In this document: piece by piece, positions 16,358-24,323 of the stretch
Numbering within the stretch: the first letter of the stretch is position 1
How the letters are laid out: each line of letters opens with the position of its first letter
Source: Methylobacillus glycogenes JCM 2850
GTDB lineage: Bacteria; Pseudomonadota; Gammaproteobacteria; Burkholderiales; Methylophilaceae
Assembly (NCBI RefSeq): GCF_000617925.1
Contig: NZ_BAMT01000018.1
Location: forward strand, 1-35,772
Direction of reading: 5' to 3'
Length of the DNA: 35,772 nucleotides
Notes under the pieces: generated by a model
Told to the model about the DNA's origin: nothing
What the model saw: only the letters and a program-made list of their open reading frames with translations
Database searches by the model: none
Made by a program: the position numbers and the translations under genes

Positions 16358-17634
16358 ATACAGGTCGCTCAATCGCGCTGATCGATGTCAATAATTTTTA
16401 CGCTTCGTGCGAGCGCGTCTTCAACCCCAAACTTGCAGGCATTCCCCTTGCCATCCTTAGTAATAACGATGGCTGCGTAATTGCGCGCAGCGCGGAGTTG
16501 AAAGCCATGGGTATTAAGATGGGGATGCCTTGGTTCCAACTTAAGGAAAATGCTGAGCGCGAAGGCATTATGGCCATGTCCAGCAATTATGCCTTGTACC
16601 AGGACATGAGCAATCGTGTCATGGAAATCATCGGGCAGTTTGCTCCGTTTCAGGAGGTCTACTCCATTGATGAAAGCTTTCTAGACCTAAGTGGCCAGCG
16701 CCGATGCCATACAGATATCGCTCTTGATCTGCGCGCCCGTATCAAACAATTTACTGGGCTTCCGGTATGTGTAGGCATGGGGCCAAGCAAGACCTTGGCA
16801 AAGCTGGCCAACCATGTTGCCAAGAAACAGTCACAATATGGCGGTGCACTTGATTTGCATGAACTCTCACCGACAGCGCTTGAGGATCTACTGTCCAGCA
16901 TTGAGTGCAGGGATATCTGGGGCATAGGTAGTCGATTGGCACCTCGCTTGCAGGAGCTAGGAATCAGTAACGCGCTTCAGCTGCGACAGGCTGACCCGGA
17001 GTTCATTCGCCAGCAGTTCAGCGTGGTGATGCAAAAGACTGTGCTTGAGCTGCAGGGACAGGCATGTATTGAGCTGGAGGAGGTTGCACCGCCCAAGCAA
17101 GAGATTATCAGCAGCAGATCCTTTGGCACTCGTGTGCAAGATCTACAGAACCTGGAAGAGTCGGTCAGTCTCTATATGGCCACCGCCGCTGAAAAACTTA
17201 GGCGCCAGGCATCCTACGCAGGCGCGCTGCGCGTGTTCATCATGACTAGTCCCTTTGGTGACGGTCCAAAGTATGCCAACAGCAAGGTGATTTCATTGCC
17301 TTCTCCCACTGATGACACCAGGCAGTTGATTGGCGTCGCTTTGTGGCTGCTCGGTAAGCTCTACCGTCCAGGCTTTGATTACCTCAAAGCGGGCGTTGGT
17401 TTATTGGAGATCATGCCTGCGGCTGGCCAGCAGACAGATATGTTTGGGTTTTCCGCGGGCAATGAAAAATCCGCCAGGCTAATGAATACGCTAGATGCGG
17501 TGAATAGGAGGATGGGCAAGGGCAAGTTAAGACTGGCCAGTCAAGGATATAAAGCGCCCTGGGCGATGAAGCAGGAGCATAAGAGCAATAGTTATACGAC
17601 TAGTTGGAACGAAGTTGTTGTAATTAAAAATTAA
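16354..17634 (+). CDS. umuC: UmuC, Y-family DNA polymerase V catalytic subunit
   Basis: 426 residues, the usual length. The active-site aspartates are D11 (ALIDVNNFYASCERVF) and D106 with E107 (SIDESFLDLSG). The family motif VGMGPSKTLAKLANHVAKK follows, then the helix-hairpin-helix region (IWGIGSRLAPRL) and the little finger. It synthesises DNA across lesions in the SOS response. Phage copies can raise survival of damaged phage or host DNA. Convergent with the next gene, only 10 bases apart. Confidence 0.95.
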   Translation: MNTGRSIALIDVNNFYASCERVFNPKLAGIPLAILSNNDGCVIARSAELKAMGIKMGMPWFQLKENAEREGIMAMSSNYALYQDMSNRVMEIIGQFAPFQEVYSIDESFLDLSGQRRCHTDIALDLRARIKQFTGLPVCVGMGPSKTLAKLANHVAKKQSQYGGALDLHELSPTALEDLLSSIECRDIWGIGSRLAPRLQELGISNALQLRQADPEFIRQQFSVVMQKTVLELQGQACIELEEVAPPKQEIISSRSFGTRVQDLQNLEESVSLYMATAAEKLRRQASYAGALRVFIMTSPFGDGPKYANSKVISLPSPTDDTRQLIGVALWLLGKLYRPGFDYLKAGVGLLEIMPAAGQQTDMFGFSAGNEKSARLMNTLDAVNRRMGKGKLRLASQGYKAPWAMKQEHKSNSYTTSWNEVVVIKN

Positions 17635-17644
17635 TTTAAATGTC

Positions 17645-18607
17645 TTATCTGGGCTGAATTTGAAAGTCTTCAGGTTTAATAGATTTAAAATTAGCATAAA
17701 GTACCTCGAAATTTCTTAATCTGTTTTCGTTCTCACTTGTGATCACGAATTCATAATTTGATGTGTTGGGATCATCATGGGAAAATGTGATCAATCTCAT
17801 TAAATTTAAGTGGAAAATAAACTCTCGCCATTCATTAGCACGGTGTTGTTTTCTCACATTTCTCATAATCTCCATTACTGCCTCTTCCGATGTGATTAAT
17901 GAGGGGCCGTAATCTGTCCTTTTTTCGGTCAAAATAGATAAAGAAAATACATGGGTGTATTCCAACCACGGAAAATGTTTTAAGTGTATAAGATCATGAG
18001 ATGGTATGTGATTATTTTCATTCGCTAATGAACTGCTGATTTGGCGGACAAAATCTAATCTTAATATATTATTTTTGAGGGAAATATTTTCGAGATATTG
18101 TTGTTCAAGAAAATGCCTTAAATTATGAATTGAATTACTGGTAGTGTGTTTTAATTCTTGATGGCTAAGTCTGTGATAATTATAATCTTTTCTTAATGCT
18201 TCATATTTTTCATTGTATTGCTTCCACACTTCTTCTAATCGCCATTCCGGAACGGGTTCCATCATTTTCTGCTTCCAAGCTCTAGGGGCTGTGTAATTCA
18301 GAATTTTTTGTCGATAGATGGTTATTAAGTAATCTATATATGGCCAGATGAAGCAGTAAATGATTGCGGCAAATAATGGATACAGCCATGCAGTAGTTTT
18401 GTCATAAGATGTTAAATACAAATTACACTCAATAAATTCAATTTTATCTTCATAGTTCCCTTTTCCAAATATCACTAACGCGGCTCTCCAGTTCACAATA
18501 ATAAATGAAATTACAAAGCTGCTTATAAATGGGCTAGAAAATCTTTCGGATATCCATGAGGATATAGGTTTTATAAAAGTACTTTTGAAATTGCTGTTTT
18601 CAGCCAT
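17645..18607 (-). CDS. AT-rich two-TM protein of unknown function
   Basis: 320 residues, family not recognised. Two membrane segments lie at about 27-47 and 74-97, and a charged, probably coiled-coil stretch covers about 100-190. The C-terminal 130 residues form a soluble domain ending with EFIFHLNLMRLITF and NYEFVITSENENRLRNF, a helix-strand pattern like a winged helix. AT-rich, unlike the flanking umuC. The architecture (two TM, coiled coil, sensor-like domain) recalls membrane effectors in phage defence loci, which is inference from shape only. ATG 18605-18607. Confidence 0.65.
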   Translation of the reverse strand: MAENSNFKSTFIKPISSWISERFSSPFISSFVISFIIVNWRAALVIFGKGNYEDKIEFIECNLYLTSYDKTTAWLYPLFAAIIYCFIWPYIDYLITIYRQKILNYTAPRAWKQKMMEPVPEWRLEEVWKQYNEKYEALRKDYNYHRLSHQELKHTTSNSIHNLRHFLEQQYLENISLKNNILRLDFVRQISSSLANENNHIPSHDLIHLKHFPWLEYTHVFSLSILTEKRTDYGPSLITSEEAVMEIMRNVRKQHRANEWREFIFHLNLMRLITFSHDDPNTSNYEFVITSENENRLRNFEVLYANFKSIKPEDFQIQPR

Positions 18608-18756
18608 AATTTTTTAGTATGTTTAAATGATGAAATGTTATTTCTTGCGAATTAGCTGGAATAGTGGTTGTAATATTATTTATAGGGTCCATCAGGGACT
18701 TATGTGCATAAGTCCTCATTAAGTCACATTCTAATCCACAAAAAATGTGGGTTGAT

Positions 18757-19392
18757 CTATGCAATATTCTTGCGTCGTACAATACCACCCAGCAAACCTA
18801 ATCCGGCCAGTAACATTGCATAGCTTGTAGGCTCAGGAATTGCCGCTGTTGGCACGGCGTAGACTTGTAGAGAGAATGAATCAAGCCTGATATATGAGCT
18901 GGCATTTGAAGCAAAAGTGTACGCATCGATGAAAAAGGTAATCTGATCTGGTAATGCTTCAGACACCTTGAATGTTGAGTACTCCGTGAAAGAGACCGGG
19001 ACTGGCCATGGTGCTCCTGGTGGAGCTACAAATGCCTCCATGCGAACTACCTCAAACCCTCTGATGGTGGATGGCGCATATAACCCAGCAGTTGCAAATG
19101 GCAAGCTACCATAAGGCGTGGCATTCAACAGCCCAGAAATGGATAGGGTTATCTCAGAGATTAAAAAATCTGCTTTGGGAGTGATGCTAAACGTGAAGTA
19201 AGCTAGTGTTTCTTGTGTTTCACTACCTTGGTGAGTGGTCTCCACACCATCGTACAGCTTTGTGATTGTTGAGCCGTCGAATGTCCAACCAAGGTCATCA
19301 GTTGATAACTCGTAGCCGTTACCTGAGTATGTGGTCGCAGATGCAGTCGCAACAAAGCCCATCAAAGCTATGCCTGCCAATAGCTGTTTCAT
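18757..19392 (-). CDS. PEP-CTERM exported protein carried by the prophage
   Basis: 211 residues with a clear signal peptide (about 1-19, ending ATASA), a beta-rich middle part and a C-terminal sorting signal: PEP at 186-188, a hydrophobic helix, then R206-R207-K208. This is the PEP-CTERM signal recognised by exosortase (EpsH/XrtA), common in betaproteobacteria that make exopolysaccharide. The ATG follows the dam stop by two bases with GGGG upstream, so it is translated with the com-dam operon. Its role is unknown; a surface or biofilm-matrix protein is a reasonable reading. Such proteins are unusual in prophages. Confidence 0.85.
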   Translation of the reverse strand: MKQLLAGIALMGFVATASATTYSGNGYELSTDDLGWTFDGSTITKLYDGVETTHQGSETQETLAYFTFSITPKADFLISEITLSISGLLNATPYGSLPFATAGLYAPSTIRGFEVVRMEAFVAPPGAPWPVPVSFTEYSTFKVSEALPDQITFFIDAYTFASNASSYIRLDSFSLQVYAVPTAAIPEPTSYAMLLAGLGLLGGIVRRKNIA

Positions 19393-19394
19393 TG

Positions 19395-20260
19395 TTATCC
19401 CCTTTTTGAAAAAAATGATAGTAACAACAATTGGCAGGATTTCGATAGGGCAATAGGACTAAAAAAGGCCTGTGGCTTCATCGGGTCAAAGTTGCAGATC
19501 ACCAGCTCCTGGCTTGTTTTCGATTTTGCCTGGCCATTGCCCACGCTGTATTTGATACCCAGTTGCTCACCATCCAAGATCACAAAGCCCTCATATGCTT
19601 TTCTGATCTCGGGGTGATCGTTGATCGACACCATGACTTTGCTTTCGCATGAGCGCATGAAGTTGGCCATGTCCTGATACTCCTGGAAGCCAAACTCAAC
19701 GCCATAGCCCTCGGTTTCCCAATAGGGTGGGTCAGCATAAATGAAGGTGTGGGGCCGATCATAACGCTTCATGCAGGCAAGCCAATGCAAGTTTTCTACA
19801 TTTGTTCCTTGGGAAAGCCTTACCCACGCAGCGGAAAGGTGTTCCTCAATACGCAGGATACTGGGCATTGGAGCAGTGGTGGCTGTTCCATAGTTCTGGC
19901 CATCGACCTTGCCGCCGAATGCATGGTGCTGCAGGTAGTAAAAGCGCGCTGCGCGCTGAATATCGGTCAGGGTCTCTGGCTTGGTCATTTTTGCCCACTC
20001 GAAGATCTGTCTGGAGCTGAACGCCACTTAAACTGCCTGACAAACTCTTCAAGATGATGCGTGAGCACGCGATACAGGCTGACCAGATCCCCGTTAATGT
20101 CATTGAGCACTTCCACAGGTGACGGGTTTTTTAAGAAATACAGCGCAGCGCCACCACAAAAGGCCTCAACGTAGCATTCATGCTGAGGGAATAAGGGTAA
20201 GAGTTTATCTGCTAGACGACGCTTGCCGCCTAGCCAGGGAATTACGGGTAATGCCTGCAT
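19395..20260 (-). pseudogene. dam: DNA adenine methylase (Dam, D12 class), frameshifted
   Basis: N6-adenine DNA methyltransferase of the D12 class. The first part carries IPWLGGKRRLADKLLPLFP (AdoMet site), ECYVEAFCGGAAL and EVLNDINGDLVSLYRV. The second carries the catalytic DPPY (in TFIYADPPYWET). The frames meet at FVRQFKW, where one extra G at the CC (plus strand) of 20024-20025 gives FKWAFSSRQIFEW and about 288 residues. Starts at 20275, 20266 and 20260 are possible; ATG 20258-20260 has GGAG nine bases upstream. The gene overlaps com, as mom overlaps com in phage Mu. GATC is the likely target by family. Confidence 0.85.
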
Positions 20261-20399
20261 GACCATGATCTCCATTATGTTTGGCGCTCATGGCACTCAG
20301 GTTGTTGAAGTACCCACAACGCGGGCACTTGATCTGGAGCTGGTAAAACACACCAGCGCCAAGTTTCTTATTGCAGTCCTGGCAGCGAATTTCTTGCAT
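20205..20399 (-). CDS. com: Com-like zinc-finger translational regulator
   Basis: 64 residues resembling Mu Com, which binds mRNA and exposes the start of mom. C6, C9, C25 and C28 form the zinc site (IRCQDCNKKL ... IKCPRCGYFN), followed by a basic tail. The ATG (20397-20399) follows AGAGG. The last 55-70 bases overlap the start of the methylase gene. By analogy it would activate translation of the methylase late in infection. No mom gene is present; here the partner is an adenine methylase. Confidence 0.8.
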   Translation of the reverse strand: MQEIRCQDCNKKLGAGVFYQLQIKCPRCGYFNNLSAMSAKHNGDHGHAGITRNSLARRQASSSR

Positions 20400-20460
20400 A
20401 TGGCCTCTGTGTTACACTGCGCCCCGCTCGACGTCGGGCAAGGGAGCCTTGGCTGATATG

Positions 20461-20518
20461 CACAGGTCTAAGCTGTGTATGGATGTGACCCTGGCCATGT
20501 TGACGCATGGTCAGGGTC
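20461..20518. promoter_or_regulatory. Two hairpins between tailspike and com
   Basis: CACAG-gtctaag-CTGTG (20461-20477) and a longer stem of 13-base arms with one mismatch (20487-20499 with 20506-20518, loop TTGACG). No T-run follows on either strand, so they are more likely mRNA processing or stabilising structures at the tailspike 3' end, or com leader structures, than intrinsic terminators. Confidence 0.5.
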
Positions 20519-20533
20519 GCTCTCTCTCTTAAG

Positions 20534-22174
20534 CTATGTTATTGAAGTAGCAAAATATGAAATGGTCGGCTTCAGGGTATAAGTAACGATCAACTCATGA
20601 TGAGCCTTTACGGTTACAAAACCATTCTTTTTTCTCAAAGTCACAGGATTCAATCCTCCCCACTTTAGGTCGAGTTTGGTAACCGTTCCGCCATATACCC
20701 TTACCGTTCTGTCGTAATCGACCGCTGGCAAGGTATAGGGTGACGCTGTGACATCGCCTGCAGCTAGAATAACCGCGGGCAACCCAGTGATTACGGCAGC
20801 AATTGATCCGGTATCCCTCACCGTAGTGACACGCCCCATCTTGGTCACTTCATAGTTCTGATTTTCGATCAATCTATCCATGGTTTTTTCTTGCGCGGTG
20901 AGGTGCACTTCGTCGATGGTAATCGCCGTGAAGTCAGCGCTGGTGATAATTCTCACAACATCGTTGGACGATGCATCTGCAGCTGCACCTTCAGTACCAA
21001 AGCGTGTATTGATATTTTTGGCATCAATATTAGTGATACGTTGAGTACCACCAGATCCGCTACCAATCACCACACCAGACTCGCCGATGTCGTAAAGCTT
21101 CATATTGTCTATTGTTCCGCCCCAGGTTTCTGTCATTTGAATGGCAGATTGGGTCGTGGTATCTATTGAGCCATTTTGAAGGGTCACATCTTGTACACCT
21201 CCGGCGACGACGACGCCAAAGCTGGCGCTGTTGGTGACCTTGAAGTTGGTGACATTGATATCTCGTGAAGGGTTAGCATTGCTCAACCCCGAGATACGAA
21301 TCGGAGCGACATTATTTTTACCACCATTTACGACGTGAACATTGTCCGCGCTGATGTGTTCTGATGGATAAGTCGAATAAGGACGAGCGCCACCCACGAC
21401 TTCAGTGCCAATAAAAAGGCCGCCAGCGTGTGGGTTTTCAATGAATAAATTGCTCAACTGAACGTGCATAGCACCAAGCACAGCAACACCTCGCCCTTGA
21501 ATTGAGTCGCTGGTATGTACATTGTTTATACTGACCAATATTGGCCGGCCTGCGCCAGTACCATCGGCATACCCTACTACGGCAACGGTATCGTCACCGC
21601 AACGCTTAGCGTGCACACCATCAATCTGGACATGCTGGGATGCGCCTGTAACATGTACACCATCCTTAAAGTTGTCCAGGACATAGATCCCCTCAACCTG
21701 TATCTCGTATACATCCCGAAGCATCAGTGAAGCTCCAAGAGTCCTGACAAATTCCAGATCTCTGAATGAGAGATATGTTCTGCCACGCACCGCCAGCCCA
21801 TTGTGAGATTCGTTACTTTCCCAAAGGTAGGGGGTGTTGGGAGACTCCATCGTAAACCCCTGGAATGTCAGCTTGTCACCGATAACGTCTATACGAGAGT
21901 TCCGACCATCAACGGTAGTGCAGCTGAGTATTGAAGCACCCCGACCACGTCCAATGATACTGCAAGGAGCGAATAGACTTCGGGCCACAGTCGGGCGATA
22001 TTCGATCACTCCCTCGGGTAATAAAGCAGGCACGCCCATTGCCGCAGCTGTGGTAAAGGCATGTCTCAGCGCATCTGAATTATCTTTCCCTTTTTTTCCC
22101 ACAATGACTCCGGATTTCCGGACATCGTAGCCTTGAGAGAAAGGTAAAATCTGCTTGTTTTGCCAAAGCATCAT
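20534..22174 (-). CDS. Tailspike with right-handed beta-helix (pectate-lyase-like), possible depolymerase
   Basis: 546 residues. DNSDALRHAFTTAAAMGVPA near the start and long runs of strand-turn repeats (for example SLSNLFIENPHAGGLFIG and VTLQNGSIDTTTQSAIQM) mark a pectate-lyase-type beta-helix. Such spikes bind or cleave host polysaccharide. The catalytic residues cannot be assigned by eye. It follows the small 22171 gene with ATGATG overlap (22172-22174). The P2 counterpart position is the tail fibre region H-G, so the phage probably recognises a capsule or exopolysaccharide. Confidence 0.72.
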   Translation of the reverse strand: MMLWQNKQILPFSQGYDVRKSGVIVGKKGKDNSDALRHAFTTAAAMGVPALLPEGVIEYRPTVARSLFAPCSIIGRGRGASILSCTTVDGRNSRIDVIGDKLTFQGFTMESPNTPYLWESNESHNGLAVRGRTYLSFRDLEFVRTLGASLMLRDVYEIQVEGIYVLDNFKDGVHVTGASQHVQIDGVHAKRCGDDTVAVVGYADGTGAGRPILVSINNVHTSDSIQGRGVAVLGAMHVQLSNLFIENPHAGGLFIGTEVVGGARPYSTYPSEHISADNVHVVNGGKNNVAPIRISGLSNANPSRDINVTNFKVTNSASFGVVVAGGVQDVTLQNGSIDTTTQSAIQMTETWGGTIDNMKLYDIGESGVVIGSGSGGTQRITNIDAKNINTRFGTEGAAADASSNDVVRIITSADFTAITIDEVHLTAQEKTMDRLIENQNYEVTKMGRVTTVRDTGSIAAVITGLPAVILAAGDVTASPYTLPAVDYDRTVRVYGGTVTKLDLKWGGLNPVTLRKKNGFVTVKAHHELIVTYTLKPTISYFATSIT

Positions 22175-22581
22175 GCGCCTCCACCGTGAATATTAACGAT
22201 GGATCCAGCAACATTGACTGAGGATGCCTCAAGCTTAAATTCATAGAAGCCCCTGACATCCAGCAGCATGCTGGCAACCTTACCAGCAGCTAGTAGGCTT
22301 AAATCATCACTGCAGCCCAGCAAAATACCATCTGGTGCCAGGTAGTCACTGGATTGACTAAACAATGGAGAGAAGGGCGCCTGTTCGGTAGCGCGGGCGC
22401 TGATGACAAACTGGTCCAGAGCAAAGTTTTGCACTGTCACTTGGAAGAAGACCCGGCTATGGCCAGAAACCACCATGGTGGCTACCTCTGTCAGCCCTAC
22501 CTGCGGCACAGCAATATCGGTGTTATCCAGGCGGATGCTGCGGGAATAGTTGGTATTGATGGGGAATAATGTTTTCCGCAT
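22171..22581 (-). CDS. Hypothetical tail-associated protein
   Basis: 136 residues, family not recognised. It is beta-rich, with no signal peptide and no membrane segment, and ends in a glycine tail. Lying between the fibre-region protein and the tailspike and coupled to the latter by an ATGA overlap, it is probably a spike adaptor or a small virion protein. Confidence 0.55.
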   Translation of the reverse strand: MRKTLFPINTNYSRSIRLDNTDIAVPQVGLTEVATMVVSGHSRVFFQVTVQNFALDQFVISARATEQAPFSPLFSQSSDYLAPDGILLGCSDDLSLLAAGKVASMLLDVRGFYEFKLEASSVNVAGSIVNIHGGGA

Positions 22582-22592
22582 ATCGGCTCCAG

Positions 22593-23075
22593 TTAATAGG
22601 TCACTTGGGCTGCATACTCGAACAGCGCGTCAGTTTCTTCAAGGGTTAATGCCAGGATTTGCATCATGGCTGCGGTGGTTTCGCTCAAGCGCTCCCACTC
22701 AAGTGCATCCTGGTATGCGATCCGTATCTTAGGTGGGCACTCTGAGCCGCCCACATACAACTCAACGGCATCCAGGTGTCCATGCTCAAGCAGAGCGATA
22801 CGACCTTGGCCGCGTTTGACACGCATGAGAGCTCGGCGCTGCTCCAAGGTCAGTTCCGGCTGAGGTTCTGGCTCTGGCGCTTGAATGACCTCGTACTCCC
22901 ATAATCCATTGGTCAAGACCCGATCATGGCCTTCCAGTGGTGGAATGTTCGGTTCTCCGTCGATGGCACCCTCTGGGATGATGTAATCACCGGTGCGCCT
23001 GGGGCTCTCCTGGGCTTCGTAGGTGTCGACGAACTTGTTTCCCTGCATCAAGGAAACGGTTTTGAAGTTACTCAT
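22593..23075 (-). CDS. Tail fibre region protein (assembly-type)
   Basis: 160 residues in the place of P2 G (tail fibre assembly, 175 residues). A proline-rich middle (APEPEPQPELTLEQRRALMR) leads to a helical C-terminal part, IRIAYQDALEWERLSETTAA, seen in many phage tail proteins. It follows the H-like fibre gene by six bases. A chaperone or fibre-adaptor role fits the position; exact function unknown. Confidence 0.6.
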   Translation of the reverse strand: MSNFKTVSLMQGNKFVDTYEAQESPRRTGDYIIPEGAIDGEPNIPPLEGHDRVLTNGLWEYEVIQAPEPEPQPELTLEQRRALMRVKRGQGRIALLEHGHLDAVELYVGGSECPPKIRIAYQDALEWERLSETTAAMMQILALTLEETDALFEYAAQVTY

Positions 23076-23081
23076 GGCGGG

Positions 23082-23753
23082 TTACCTGAATTTGACGAGG
23101 AAAATTGTTCTGGTGCCTGCTGCTAAGTTTGCTGGGCCTCCAGTGCTGCCAGTAGCTGACACCCCTAGACCAACTGATCCAGGGCCAGCGAATGCACCTA
23201 CCGGTGCGCCACCACCCGCATGGGGATGCGCAATAACTTCACCAACTGTTTGAGTGCCTGCATTGCCAGCGGAAGCCTGAACCTGGGCATAGTTCGCTGG
23301 AAGGAAGTACATGCCGAAAGTGGTAGCGCCATCGCCCGCTCCATATTTAGTGAGCCAGCGCGCAAATAACTCAGGATAGTCTGCCCGGCTGATCAGGGTA
23401 GGCGCAGTAGGAACAACCAGGTAGTCAGCAAAAAGTACCGGGTCAAAGTCACCAGTGATAGATATAACTGTGCCAACTTTAAGGCCTACTACCGTTGCGA
23501 TCTTGGCGTCGATAAGTGCCACAATTTCAGGCTGCAACAAGTATTGCGGGTGGGGGTGGGATGCCGAGATGTGGCTCAAGGTCCAAAGGAGAAGATCCTG
23601 CACCTTGTTGTAGAGCCAGCGCGTACGGGAGGCCAGCTGTTTGCCCTGTCTGTTGGCAATGGCATCCTCACCATCGCCGCCCAGCGCGTCATCTGTCATT
23701 TCGATTTGGTAGATTTCCGGTACAAACTGATCTTGTTCGGTTAATGCAGCCAT
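23082..23753 (-). CDS. Tail fibre protein with collar-type domain
   Basis: 223 residues, much shorter than P2 H (669). The N-terminal EDAIANRQGKQLASRTRWLY is typical of fibre base segments. A phage tail collar domain follows (GTVISITGDFDPVLFADYL ... DYPELFARWLTKYG ... FGMYFLPANY), then a Gly/Ala-rich C-terminus. It likely links the baseplate to the larger spike at 20534-22174. The gene overlaps nothing and starts ten bases after gene I. Confidence 0.72.
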   Translation of the reverse strand: MAALTEQDQFVPEIYQIEMTDDALGGDGEDAIANRQGKQLASRTRWLYNKVQDLLLWTLSHISASHPHPQYLLQPEIVALIDAKIATVVGLKVGTVISITGDFDPVLFADYLVVPTAPTLISRADYPELFARWLTKYGAGDGATTFGMYFLPANYAQVQASAGNAGTQTVGEVIAHPHAGGGAPVGAFAGPGSVGLGVSATGSTGGPANLAAGTRTIFLVKFR

Positions 23754-23762
23754 GGTTTTCCT

Positions 23763-24323
23763 TTAGAGATTCACCACACCATAGGTGTAAGTGCCGTTGA
23801 ATTTAATGGTTCCGTCATAACGCCAGGCGGCTTCCCGGTAATCGATCTTCACTAGGTGACAACAGTTACGCCTCACCCCCTCAATGGCGCTCTGCAGCGC
23901 CCGTGCATTGGCAATGCTGATAGGACGGTTAAGGATGAGCTTGAAGGTGGCCCACATCGTGCGGCCCCCATAGCTGTGGTGGCCGTTGAACTTGGCCTTG
24001 CCGTCATAGCGGAAATAGCCTGTACGCTCGATGTAGGTGGCATCCGCGTGACCGTGCATCGCCAGAATTCGCTTGATGGCCGAAGGGGTTCCCTTGTGTT
24101 CGTGAATGGTCAGCGCCTCGTTGATTGCCTCTCGCTTGCGCTCTTCGCTCCATATTGAATCCCAGTCATCCACCGATACTGCCCAAGCCAGCCATGGCAG
24201 CAGCGGCTTGGGACAAGTAGATCCATTCCATAGGCTGGGGATCAGTGCATCATGGCTGAAGCGCAAGCTGGTTTTTTCAAGGTTGCGCTCAAGTGGTGTT
24301 GAGTTACGGGGCAGTAGCGTCAT
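23763..24323 (-). CDS. I: Tail protein I
   Basis: P2 gpI family, about 186 residues from ATG 24321-24323 (P2: 176), which overlaps the J stop as ATGA. Family landmarks are LLPRNSTPLERNLEKTSL, LLPWLAWAVSVDDWD and IHEHKGTPSAIKRIL. It sits at the baseplate periphery, where fibres attach. A longer start 39 bases upstream is possible but would overlap J further. Confidence 0.87.
   Translation of the reverse strand: MTLLPRNSTPLERNLEKTSLRFSHDALIPSLWNGSTCPKPLLPWLAWAVSVDDWDSIWSEERKREAINEALTIHEHKGTPSAIKRILAMHGHADATYIERTGYFRYDGKAKFNGHHSYGGRTMWATFKLILNRPISIANARALQSAIEGVRRNCCHLVKIDYREAAWRYDGTIKFNGTYTYGVVNL

Noticed and set aside
18600..18788. 62-codon minus-strand frame between the two-TM gene and PEP-CTERM gene
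   Set aside because: It overlaps both neighbours, has no ribosome binding site and no family-like sequence.
23104..23126. TTGTTCTGGT resembling one arm of the late-activator site
   Set aside because: The second arm is absent and the bases encode the end of the tail fibre protein.
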